DNA of 30,322 nucleotides, taken from positions 1 through 30,322 of the forward strand of contig JBJFFZ010000135.1 in the NCBI GenBank assembly GCA_051892195.1. Reading direction: 5' to 3'. Below are positions 23,647-30,322 of this stretch, in pieces (within the stretch, counting starts at the first letter, position 1; every line of letters starts with the position of its first letter). The notes below the pieces were generated by a model. It ran no database searches and was not told the DNA's origin. It was given only the letters and a program-made list of their open reading frames with translations. This DNA comes from CAKQOE01 sp051892195. GTDB lineage: Bacteria > Bacillota > Clostridia > Peptostreptococcales > Anaerovoracaceae. Made by a program: the position numbers and the translations under genes.

Positions 23647-24562
23647 GCCCTTTCTGTTTCTGCTGTTTCTTTCCGGTGAGCTTCTGCTTCTGAGGCAGGA
23701 GCTGCAGAATCTGCTGCTTCGGATTCAGATGCGGTTTCGGATGGAGCAGAGGAAGCAGAACATCCGTCCCAGAGGAACGGTATATCAGCATATCGATGGT
23801 CTGTTGGGCATGCTGCCGGGCACCGGACCGGGGGCCAGGACGTTTCTTGGAATCTGTTTCGCAGCCGGGACGGCTGCAGCCCTGGCTGCCATTCCCTTTG
23901 CAGGAGTGGGCACCGGAATAATAGCCGGGATATCCGTATCAGCAGTTCCGTATCTGATTCTTCGCGTCCGCTGCGGAAATATCAGAAACGACATCAGAAA
24001 TGAGGGGGAAACTCTGGTGTCAGCACTGCTTTCGGCCTATCGGATGAATCACTGCAATATTGAAAGCGCCATGGCTGCAGCAGCATCCCAGAAAGATGAA
24101 CTGCCCGGAACTGCACCGTATCTTTCTTCTCTGCTGCTGCGGCTGCGGGAATGCCGGTCCGCAGAAGAAATCCGTGCAGTAACAGATCAGTTCGCTCAGG
24201 CGGTGGACAGTGACTGGGCACGGCTTCTGGCTGTGAATATCCGTGAGGCGTTTCTGTACGGAACAGACATTCAGCTGGCTATGGAGGAGCTTCTGAAGCA
24301 GATGCGGGAGGCACGGATTCTGTCGGAGGAACGGCTCCGTGAGAACAATGAAACTCTGTGGATGACCGTCTTTATGATCCCGGGGTCTCTTGGGGCCGTT
24401 GTGGCTCTTTCGGTAGGGCAGATGGGAATTTCCATAACAAAGCTGGCGGAAAGTCAGTTTGGAGATCCTACGGCATCCTCCATGTTTATTCTGATTGTCA
24501 TTCTGTTCGGAGTGAACCTGTTTGCGGGCCAGCTGGTGCGCAGAAGAAGAACAGATTTGTAG
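23618..24562 (+). CDS. TadB-like type II secretion F family membrane protein
   Basis: A 314-residue inner membrane protein. Hydrophobic segments are at about 10-26, 76-95, 97-115, 248-267 and 288-305, with a cytoplasmic helical block between (about 120-245: NEGETLVSALLSAYRMN, ALAMEELLKQMREARILSEERLRE-like pattern). This layout fits TadB, the platform protein that the ATPase pushes against. GTG at 23618 follows GGAGGT by seven bases; a GTG at 23609 lies within that site. It overlaps the ATPase gene by 29 bases, suggesting coupled translation. Confidence 0.75.
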   Translation: MSDILRGYAEPFLFLLFLSGELLLLRQELQNLLLRIQMRFRMEQRKQNIRPRGTVYQHIDGLLGMLPGTGPGARTFLGICFAAGTAAALAAIPFAGVGTGIIAGISVSAVPYLILRVRCGNIRNDIRNEGETLVSALLSAYRMNHCNIESAMAAAASQKDELPGTAPYLSSLLLRLRECRSAEEIRAVTDQFAQAVDSDWARLLAVNIREAFLYGTDIQLAMEELLKQMREARILSEERLRENNETLWMTVFMIPGSLGAVVALSVGQMGISITKLAESQFGDPTASSMFILIVILFGVNLFAGQLVRRRRTDL

Positions 24563-24581
24563 AAATATTTAGGAGGTACGG

Positions 24582-25253
24582 ATGAATCTAAGTTGCGGGG
24601 CAGGCTTTGTCCAGTTGTTGATGCTGTTATCAGGGGTGAGCGGAATTGCAATCATCTTCAGGGAGCAAAGCCGGGCTTCATTGCTGCGGCATAACAAAAA
24701 GAAAATCGCAGCCGTCGGGCAGCGGATCATACAGGAGGCTTCCAATCTGAAAATAAAGGAACAGCTCCGTTTTCTGCACAGGAGGGGAACCGTGCGGAAA
24801 GAGATTTCGCAGGGAACTGCATTTCTCAGAAACAGGATTGCTGCATCGGACCAGAAGCGGATTACAGCAGAGCAGATGCTGACAGAGCTCATGGATCAGT
24901 GCAGGATGCTGAAGCTTCCTTACGCGAGAATGCTGTCCCTGATCCGCATGGGGCAAGGCAATGATGCCGTCAGAGAATTTGTAACCATGACCGGAGATCC
25001 TCATGCCAGAGAATACGCAGGCATGATCGTTCTTCTGGATGAACTTTTACCTCAGCAGATCTACGAGGATCTGACATCCTTTCAGCGGCAGCTGATGCAG
25101 GAGCGGATCACTGTGATCCGGAGGAGGGATGAGGCCCTCAGCAATCTGCTGTACATTCCGGTCATGGCAAATCTGATTCTGATCTTCTTTGATTTCCTGT
25201 ATGTGGCGTATTTCCTTCAGCAGAAGGAAATGATGGGGCTTCTCATGGGATAG
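24582..25253 (+). CDS. Short TadC-like membrane protein
   Basis: A 223-residue protein with a membrane segment near each end (about 8-27 and 191-211) and a charged helical middle that includes EQMLTELMDQCRMLKLPY and LDELLPQQIYEDLTSFQRQ. The second gene of a TadB-TadC pair usually has this position, but this protein is shorter than a typical TadC (around 300 residues) and shows no strong type II secretion F signature to my eye. ATG follows AGGAGGT. It lies 19 bases after the TadB-like gene and 68 bases before the first small gene, the widest gap in the operon. Confidence 0.6.
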   Translation: MNLSCGAGFVQLLMLLSGVSGIAIIFREQSRASLLRHNKKKIAAVGQRIIQEASNLKIKEQLRFLHRRGTVRKEISQGTAFLRNRIAASDQKRITAEQMLTELMDQCRMLKLPYARMLSLIRMGQGNDAVREFVTMTGDPHAREYAGMIVLLDELLPQQIYEDLTSFQRQLMQERITVIRRRDEALSNLLYIPVMANLILIFFDFLYVAYFLQQKEMMGLLMG

Positions 25254-25321
25254 CATGAGAGGTACATGAAAAGCAAAGGTTGTAGCTTATAAAAACAAAA
25301 GAGAAAGGCTGGTATTTTACT

Positions 25322-25489
25322 ATGAAACAGTTAATCGTTATGGTCTCTATGATTATGTTAGGTATTGCTATTTCTGGAATGATTTCACAGTTTGGAGACA
25401 AGGCAGAGCTTATGTCAACAAATGTTCTGACAAATCTCGATGCCATCACACCTGCCGTAAACACATCCGGCAGCGGAAGCGAATCGTGA
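25322..25489 (+). CDS. Small pilin-like protein 1 (55 residues)
   Basis: A 55-codon gene, ATG at 25322 with GAAAGG upstream. The product starts MKQLIVMVSMIMLG, a hydrophobic stretch to about residue 22, then a short polar tail ending SGSGSES. It uses favoured codons (GTT, TCT, GGT, GCT) more than its neighbours and follows the widest gap in the operon, as a major subunit might. Length and position suit a Flp-type pilin, but the G/E processing motif of Flp pilins is absent. Function is inferred from position. Confidence 0.7.
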   Translation: MKQLIVMVSMIMLGIAISGMISQFGDKAELMSTNVLTNLDAITPAVNTSGSGSES

Positions 25490-25493
25490 TTCT

Positions 25494-25634
25494 ATGAAAC
25501 AGTTTCTTGTATTTCTTGCAATGGTATCCCTGGGCTGCTTTCTCTTTCAGCTGGTGGCGGGCGATGATAATTCCGTTTACAGCGGTGTTCGGGAGATGTG
25601 GCAGCAGGAGCTGGTCATGGAGAAGAATCTATGA
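25494..25634 (+). CDS. Small pilin-like protein 2 (46 residues)
   Basis: A 46-codon gene starting at 25494, four bases after the previous stop, and overlapping the next gene by ATGA. The product starts MKQFLVFLAMVSLG with a hydrophobic segment to about residue 22, then a polar tail (DDNSVYSGVREMW). The first codons are nearly the same as those at 25631, pointing to an old tandem duplication. The family is not recognised. Confidence 0.6.
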   Translation: MKQFLVFLAMVSLGCFLFQLVAGDDNSVYSGVREMWQQELVMEKNL

Positions 25635-26041
25635 AACAATTTCTTGTACTGCTGGCGGTATTTCCGATTATGCTGGCGTTTATGCTTCAGTTTACGGTTC
25701 AGCAGAATATGGACTACCGGATCCAGCGAATCAATCAGGCAGTGGAAAACTCCTGTGAGCAGGCAAAAGCGGAAGGATTTTTTTCCCAGGATAATCTCAG
25801 AAAGCTTCGATGTACGGTTTCCGATGTAACCTCCTGCGCGGAGGAAAATATCCGGATCGAAACCTCTGAGGATGTGAAATACCGGACAGGGGAATACGAC
25901 ACAAGAGAAATGATCTCTTTTCATATGTCAGTCCCCCTGGAGGGAATTGCGGCAATGCCCGCCCTGTTCGGAATTTCCCGGGAAGAAAACCAGATGCTCT
26001 ATGTGCTGGAAAATGAATTTCCAAGTGAAAGGCTGTTATAG
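25631..26041 (+). CDS. Pilin-like or TadE-like protein 3 (136 residues)
   Basis: A 136-residue protein starting MKQFLVLLAVFPIML with one N-terminal hydrophobic segment (to about residue 22), then a soluble outside domain with three cysteines (near 42, 61 and 69). GGAGAAG precedes the ATG at 25631. The layout matches TadE/TadF-like minor pseudopilins, which also follow tadBC, but no TadE signature is clear. It is fused by overlap to the gene before it and three bases from the next. Confidence 0.65.
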   Translation: MKQFLVLLAVFPIMLAFMLQFTVQQNMDYRIQRINQAVENSCEQAKAEGFFSQDNLRKLRCTVSDVTSCAEENIRIETSEDVKYRTGEYDTREMISFHMSVPLEGIAAMPALFGISREENQMLYVLENEFPSERLL

Positions 26042-26044
26042 CTT

Positions 26045-26578
26045 ATGAAAGTATTTCTTACCTTTCTCGCCCTGGTAATTGTGAATGTCAATGCCATGAT
26101 CTTTCATGATGACCTGCGGGCATGCCGCGGGCTTCAGAACCTTCTGGACACTGCGGCGGAGAACTGCGCCCAGGGCGCAGCCATGTATTTTGACAGAGAG
26201 GAGTATGCAGAGGGCTATCTTTCCTTTGATGAGGATGAGATTCTGGACTACATGGAGCATGTGCGGCAATCCTGCCTCGAAAAAGCAGGAAGTCAGCGGA
26301 TTTTGCAGCTTCGGATGCAGGTATATCTTTATAATGACTCAGGGAATTGTATCGTTCTTGAAGATGGAGCGGCAGTGAAGGAGTATTCCTTTTCGTTTCC
26401 TCTCACCCTGAAGGCAGATCCCCGGGCGGGAAGAACAGAGGAAGTAATTCTTACGGAGCCTTCGGTGGAGGTTCAGGTTTACGCACAGATCGAAGATCCC
26501 TTTCGTCAGCCGTTTGTCAGGATGGAACAGCTTGCAGCAGACTGTATTTACAGCAATCATCCTCAATCCGGTGTGTAA
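26045..26578 (+). CDS. Pilin-like or TadE-like protein 4 (177 residues)
   Basis: A 177-residue protein starting MKVFLTFLALVIVNVNA, a hydrophobic segment to about residue 19, then an acidic outside domain. It contains ENCAQGAAMYFDREEYAEGYLSF-type text split over a helix, and later beta-like stretches (LQLRMQVYLYN, EVQVYAQIEDPF). It is the last gene of the operon. No intrinsic terminator is visible before the thrS promoter. It may be a minor pseudopilin or tip protein; this is inferred from context. Confidence 0.65.
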   Translation: MKVFLTFLALVIVNVNAMIFHDDLRACRGLQNLLDTAAENCAQGAAMYFDREEYAEGYLSFDEDEILDYMEHVRQSCLEKAGSQRILQLRMQVYLYNDSGNCIVLEDGAAVKEYSFSFPLTLKADPRAGRTEEVILTEPSVEVQVYAQIEDPFRQPFVRMEQLAADCIYSNHPQSGV

Positions 26579-26635
26579 ATGCTGCTTTTACAGGAAGCTT
26601 TCAGCGTATCTGCCGGCATTAAATATTATATTGAC

Positions 26636-26664
26636 TTGATATGACTCATTCCTTCATATATAAT
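26636..26664 (+). promoter_or_regulatory. Promoter of thrS
   Basis: TTGATA (26636-26641), a 17-base spacer and a perfect TATAAT (26659-26664). Transcription would start near 26671, giving a leader of about 95 bases that includes the palindrome GTACCGGTAC (26740-26749) just before the ribosome binding site. Confidence 0.75.
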
Positions 26665-26766
26665 TAAATGATGAAAAAAATCGGAATACTGTGTGTTTCA
26701 GACAATGGTAATTATGGATTTATTGAGATGGAAACCGCAGTACCGGTACGAAGATGGAGGATAACA

Positions 26767-28674
26767 ATGATTAAAGTAACACTGGCTGACGGAAGTGTCA
26801 GAGAGGCGGAAGACGGAAGCAGTGTCCTCGATGTTGCCAAAAGCATCAGCAGAGGCCTTGCAAAGGAAGCAGTTGCTGCTAAGGTAAATGGAGAAGTTCA
26901 GGGAACCGGATATATACTTACTGATGACTGCACCCTTGAGATTCTCAAGTTTGCCGATGAGGAGGGCGCAAAGACCTTCCGGCATACCGCATCCCATATC
27001 CTGGCCCAGGCAGTGAAGAGACTGTTCCCGGAGGCAAAGCTGGCCATCGGTCCTGCGATTGATAACGGGTTCTACTATGACTTTGACCTTGACCATAGAT
27101 TTACAGAAGAGGATTTCCCTGCAATCGAAAAGGAAGTGCGCAGAATCGTAGAAGAGGATCTTGCACTGGAAAGATTTGAGCTTCCGCGGGCGGAAGCACT
27201 GAAGCTCATGGAAGAAAAGGGCGAACCGTACAAGGTAGAGCTGATCAATGATCTTCCTGAGGATTCTGTTATTTCGTTTTATAAGCAGGGAGACTTTACG
27301 GATCTTTGTGCAGGCCCGCACCTTTCTTCAACGGGCCCGGTTAAGGCTCTTAAGATCCAGAGTGTTGCAGGTGCATACTGGAGAGGAAACGAAAAGAACA
27401 AGATGCTCCAGAGACTTTACGCAACAGCATTCCCTAAGCAGAAGGAGCTGGACGAGTATCTTGCCATGCTGGAGGAAGCAAAGAAGCGTGATCACAGAAA
27501 GATCGGCAAGGAAATGGATCTCTTCGGTATTTATGAAGAGGGCCCTGGCTTCCCGTTCTTTATGCCAAACGGTATGATTATCCGAAATGAGCTGGAGTCC
27601 TTCTGGAGACAGGAGCATGCAAAGAGAGGATATCAGGAGATTAAGACGCCGCTGATTCTGAATGAGGATCTCTGGCACAGATCCGGTCACTGGGATCACT
27701 ATCAGGAAAATATGTATTTTACAAAGATCGACGGTGGTGATTATGCCATCAAGCCGATGAACTGTCCTGGTTCCATGCTGGTGTACAAGAGAAAGATGTA
27801 TTCCTACAGAGATTTCCCTATGCGTATGGCAGAGCTGGGTCAGGTGCACAGACATGAGCTTTCCGGAGCACTTCACGGGCTCATGCGCGTAAGAACCTTT
27901 ACGCAGGATGATGCGCATATCTTTATGCTTCCGGATCAGATCAAGGAGGAGGTTGCCGGCGTAATCGACTTCATCGATTATGTTTACGGCCTGTTCGGAT
28001 TCACTTATCATATTGAGCTTTCCACAAGACCGGAGGATTCCATGGGATCAGACGAAGAGTGGGAGGCAGCAACCGATGCACTGAGAGAATGCCTGGAGGA
28101 CAAGGGCATTGATTATGTTGTCAATGAAGGAGACGGAGCATTCTATGGCCCGAAGCTGGACTTCCATCTCAACGACTGCATCGGAAGAACATGGCAGTGC
28201 GGTACAATTCAGCTGGATTTCCAGATGCCGCAGCGTTTTGACCTCACCTATGTAGGCGCAGACGGCGAAAAGCACAGACCGGTTATGATCCACCGTGTAA
28301 TCTTTGGATCCATCGAGCGGTTTATCGGTATCCTGACAGAGCACTTTGCAGGAAAATTCCCGCTGTGGCTGGCGCCTGTCCAGGTTAAGATCTGCACCGT
28401 TACAGAAAAGTTTGCTGATTATGCTGAAGAACTCGCAAAGAAGTGTCAGGCTGCAGGTCTGAGAGCTGTTACGGACACCAGAAACGAAAAGATCGGATAC
28501 AAGATCCGGGAGGCAAGAAATGCCAGAGATTCCTATATCGTAACCATTGGCGAAAAGGAAATCGAAACCGGAAACCTGTCTGTCCGTTCCAGCAAGGAAG
28601 GGGATCTGGGACAGATTCCGACAGAAGAGTTTATTGCAAAGCTTGTGGAAGAGGTAAAGACAAAAGCCTGCTAA
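26767..28674 (+). CDS. thrS: Threonyl-tRNA synthetase
   Basis: A 635-residue class II synthetase that charges tRNA-Thr. An N-terminal TGS domain (about 1-62) leads to the editing domain, where His73, His77 (FRHTASH), Cys181 and His185 (CAGPH) are intact, so mischarged Ser should be cleared. The catalytic core has zinc ligands Cys333 (MNCPGSM), His384 (DDAHIF) and His509 (MIHRVIFGS). The anticodon-binding domain follows from about 535. ATG at 26767 follows GGAGG (26756-26760); an in-frame ATG at 26668 would add 33 residues but lies at the predicted transcript start. Codon use is biased toward AGA and AAG, as expected for strong expression. No T-box was seen upstream. Confidence 0.98.
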   Translation: MIKVTLADGSVREAEDGSSVLDVAKSISRGLAKEAVAAKVNGEVQGTGYILTDDCTLEILKFADEEGAKTFRHTASHILAQAVKRLFPEAKLAIGPAIDNGFYYDFDLDHRFTEEDFPAIEKEVRRIVEEDLALERFELPRAEALKLMEEKGEPYKVELINDLPEDSVISFYKQGDFTDLCAGPHLSSTGPVKALKIQSVAGAYWRGNEKNKMLQRLYATAFPKQKELDEYLAMLEEAKKRDHRKIGKEMDLFGIYEEGPGFPFFMPNGMIIRNELESFWRQEHAKRGYQEIKTPLILNEDLWHRSGHWDHYQENMYFTKIDGGDYAIKPMNCPGSMLVYKRKMYSYRDFPMRMAELGQVHRHELSGALHGLMRVRTFTQDDAHIFMLPDQIKEEVAGVIDFIDYVYGLFGFTYHIELSTRPEDSMGSDEEWEAATDALRECLEDKGIDYVVNEGDGAFYGPKLDFHLNDCIGRTWQCGTIQLDFQMPQRFDLTYVGADGEKHRPVMIHRVIFGSIERFIGILTEHFAGKFPLWLAPVQVKICTVTEKFADYAEELAKKCQAAGLRAVTDTRNEKIGYKIREARNARDSYIVTIGEKEIETGNLSVRSSKEGDLGQIPTEEFIAKLVEEVKTKAC

Positions 28675-28693
28675 ACGAAAGAAGCACTTTTAC

Positions 28694-28724
28694 GGGGCGG
28701 CCGGTCATGGGCCGTCCCTGTTTT
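28694..28724 (+). terminator. Intrinsic terminator between thrS and the DUF2007 gene
   Basis: GGGGCGGCC (28694-28702) pairs with GGCCGTCCC (28710-28718), nine base pairs with one G-T and a seven-base loop, followed by TGTTTTGT. It is probably the thrS terminator, with some read-through possible. Confidence 0.75.
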
Positions 28725-28746
28725 GTATGCAGAGGAGATTTGAGAT

Positions 28747-29049
28747 ATGATATTCGGCAGAAAAAAGGAAAAAGAGCATGATCCGTGGAGGGACGGTGTT
28801 TATCTGACCACAGTGCAGACCTCTTTTGAGGCGGATATTGTGGAATCAAAGCTTCGCGGTGCGGGAATTCCGAGTATCCGCAGATACGAGGGAGGAGGAA
28901 ATTATCTGGAGATTGTTTTCGGACAGCAAAGCGTTTATCCCATCGAAATCTATGTTCCGGAAAATGCTCTGAAGGAGGCTCAGGCAGTGATTGTTCCTGT
29001 TCCCATTGAGGATGATTTTGAGGAAGCAGGTGAAACAGATGAGCAGTAA
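28747..29049 (+). CDS. DUF2007-family protein
   Basis: A 100-residue soluble protein. The core, SFEADIVESKLRGAGIPS, then LEIVFGQQSVYPIEIYVPENALKEAQ split over two strands, fits DUF2007, a small domain sometimes labelled a putative signal-transducing protein. Its function is unknown. An AGAGGAGATTTGAG ribosome binding region precedes ATG. Its end overlaps the start of the AroD-AroK gene by 11 bases, so the two are probably translated together. Confidence 0.8.
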   Translation: MIFGRKKEKEHDPWRDGVYLTTVQTSFEADIVESKLRGAGIPSIRRYEGGGNYLEIVFGQQSVYPIEIYVPENALKEAQAVIVPVPIEDDFEEAGETDEQ

Positions 29050-30322
29050 GTATGTTGAAGTAAACGGGCTTCGGATCGGAGAGGGGCAGCCAAAGATCTG
29101 CATCCCGGTTGTAGCTGAAAATATTGAAGAAATCAAGAAGCAGGCATCCCGGATCATGCTTGCGCCGGCGGATCTGGTGGAATGGCGGGTGGATTATCTC
29201 AGAAGAGCAGATGACATCCCTTCTGTTCTGGTTGCTTTAGATAAGCTGAAAGAGCAGCTGGAGGAAAAGCCGATTCTATTTACCTTCCGTACAAAGGCGG
29301 AGGGGGGAGAGCGGGAGCTCTCGAAGCAGCAGTACGCCGCTTTGTGCGAGGCGGCCATTCTTTCAGGGAAGATTCAGCTCATCGACCTGGAATACATGCT
29401 TGGAGAAGCATTCCTCGCGCCGCTTATGCAGCTTGCTTCCGAAAAACAGGTTCGGGTGATTCTATCTAATCATGATTTTGAAAAGACTCCTTCCATGGAG
29501 GAAATCCTTTCCCGTCTGAAGGGTATGAAAGCTATGGGAGCGGATATTGCAAAGATTGCAGTGATGCCGCAGAATTCTGCTGACGTTCTGACGCTGCTGC
29601 GCGCCTCCGAACATATGAAACAGGAAGAGGATCCTGTACCTGTCATTGCCATCTCCATGGGACCTCTGGGAGTAATCTCAAGAATGGCAGGGGAAGTATT
29701 CGGCTCCGTCCTGACCTTTGCATCGGCAGAAAAAATATCAGCACCGGGGCAGATGGATGCAGATGAGCTTGATATAGCCCTGAATGCCATTCATCAGGCC
29801 ATGGCAGGAATTCCTGCCGGCGAAGTGAGAAAGCGGCAGGAAAAGAAAAACAATGTTGCACTGGTGGGATTTATGGGAACCGGAAAGACCACCGTGGGCC
29901 ACAGAATCTGTGAGAAATCGCAGTATGAGCTGAAGGAAATCGATGAGCTTATTGAAGCGTCTGAGGGCATGACCATTGCGCGGATCTTTGAAGAACGGGG
30001 AGAAAAAGCCTTCCGGGATATCGAAACAGAGACGGTAAAAAAGGTGACTCAGGTGCAGAACACCGTGATATCCTGCGGCGGAGGTACTGTTTTGCGGCCT
30101 GAAAATCTGGAAATGCTCAGAGCTTCCGGGCGGATCGTTCTTTTGAGAGCAAAGCCGGAAACGGTCCTTGAGCGTGTGAAGAAGAACGGAGACAAACGTC
30201 CGCTGCTCAGCAGGTATCTGAGCAGGGGGTATATCTCATGGCTTATGAAGAAGCGCAGAGCTGTTTACGAGGCCGCCGCTGATTATGTCATCGATGTGGA
30301 CGGAAAGACAGCAGATGCTGTT
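29039..30322 (+). CDS. aroD-aroK: 3-dehydroquinate dehydratase (type I)-shikimate kinase fusion, 3' end cut by window
   Basis: A single open frame of at least 428 codons with no stop before the window ends. Residues 1 to about 258 are a type I 3-dehydroquinate dehydratase: the conserved Glu in VEWRVDYL, His in SNHDFEKTP, Schiff-base Lys in IAKIAVMPQN, and SAPGQ. After a short basic linker (VRKRQEKKNN), shikimate kinase begins at about residue 273 with VALVGFMGTGKTT, then EIDELIEASEG (substrate Asp), ERGEKAFRDIE, SCGGGTVL and RPLLS. The two enzymes work at steps 3 and 5 of the shikimate pathway; step 4 (AroE) is not in the window. The join is in frame at 29801-29860, which I checked codon by codon. 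The start at 29039 overlaps the previous gene. Confidence 0.93.
   Translation, partial: MSSKYVEVNGLRIGEGQPKICIPVVAENIEEIKKQASRIMLAPADLVEWRVDYLRRADDIPSVLVALDKLKEQLEEKPILFTFRTKAEGGERELSKQQYAALCEAAILSGKIQLIDLEYMLGEAFLAPLMQLASEKQVRVILSNHDFEKTPSMEEILSRLKGMKAMGADIAKIAVMPQNSADVLTLLRASEHMKQEEDPVPVIAISMGPLGVISRMAGEVFGSVLTFASAEKISAPGQMDADELDIALNAIHQAMAGIPAGEVRKRQEKKNNVALVGFMGTGKTTVGHRICEKSQYELKEIDELIEASEGMTIARIFEERGEKAFRDIETETVKKVTQVQNTVISCGGGTVLRPENLEMLRASGRIVLLRAKPETVLERVKKNGDKRPLLSRYLSRGYISWLMKKRRAVYEAAADYVIDVDGKTADAV

Noticed and set aside
26668..26766. In-frame 33-residue N-terminal extension of thrS, or a leader peptide
   Set aside because: Its ATG lies at or before the transcript start predicted from TATAAT at 26659-26664, it has no ribosome binding site, and it is not rich in threonine codons. 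Homologues begin at the TGS domain, matching 26767.
1..30322. CRISPR array, insertion sequence, prophage or integrase
   Set aside because: I looked for regularly spaced repeats, transposase or integrase motifs and attachment-site duplications next to the tRNA cluster and found none.

Overview
The window looks like chromosomal DNA of a Gram-positive anaerobe of the class Clostridia, probably near Lachnospiraceae or a related Eubacteriales family. Evidence: strong GGAGG-type ribosome binding sites, TTGACA/TATAAT promoters with 17-base spacers, tRNA genes that encode CCA, S-layer homology (SLH) surface proteins, a PASTA kinase/PP2C phosphatase pair, and the Firmicutes gene order priA-def-fmt-rsmB-prpC-prkC-rsgA-rpe. 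Base composition is near even in genes and AT-rich in spacers. I see no phage, insertion sequence or CRISPR array.

Layout. 1-1740: terminator of an upstream gene, then a secreted SLH protein with a transglutaminase-like domain. 1799-4392: iron-type alcohol dehydrogenase overlapping an aldehyde dehydrogenase. 4393-4762: a long gene-free spacer with a large inverted repeat and a strong promoter, then an unrecognised 104-residue protein with the codon bias of a highly expressed gene. 5248-5945: a promoter, six tRNA genes (Pro, Met, Val, Asp, Gly, Phe) and a terminator. 6023-8219: an Orn/Lys/Arg decarboxylase-family protein and thymidine kinase, convergent with a YhcC-type radical SAM gene (8226-9176, minus). 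9348-20592: a housekeeping run of queH, priA, def, fmt, rsmB, an SLH plus NlpC/P60 wall hydrolase, PP2C phosphatase, PASTA kinase, rsgA and rpe. 20766-26578: a divergent Tad/Flp-like pilus or secretion operon. 26636-30322: thrS, a DUF2007 protein and a 3-dehydroquinate dehydratase-shikimate kinase fusion cut by the window end.

How the genes work together. The housekeeping run links N-formyl-methionine handling (fmt makes it, def removes it), ribosome maturation (rsmB, rsgA), replication restart (priA) and growth or wall sensing (phosphatase and PASTA kinase). Placing a wall hydrolase directly before the phosphatase/kinase pair fits wall remodelling coupled to PASTA signalling, but that is inference.

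The most unusual part is 20766-26578. It has its own promoter and encodes a CpaB-like SAF protein, a TadZ-like protein, a TadA/CpaF-like ATPase, two TadB/TadC-like membrane proteins and four consecutive small proteins with similar N-termini (MKQ or MKV then a hydrophobic stretch). Both P-loop proteins have altered Walker A motifs, and no prepilin peptidase or ordinary Flp pilin is present. It may be an undescribed variant of the Tad family.
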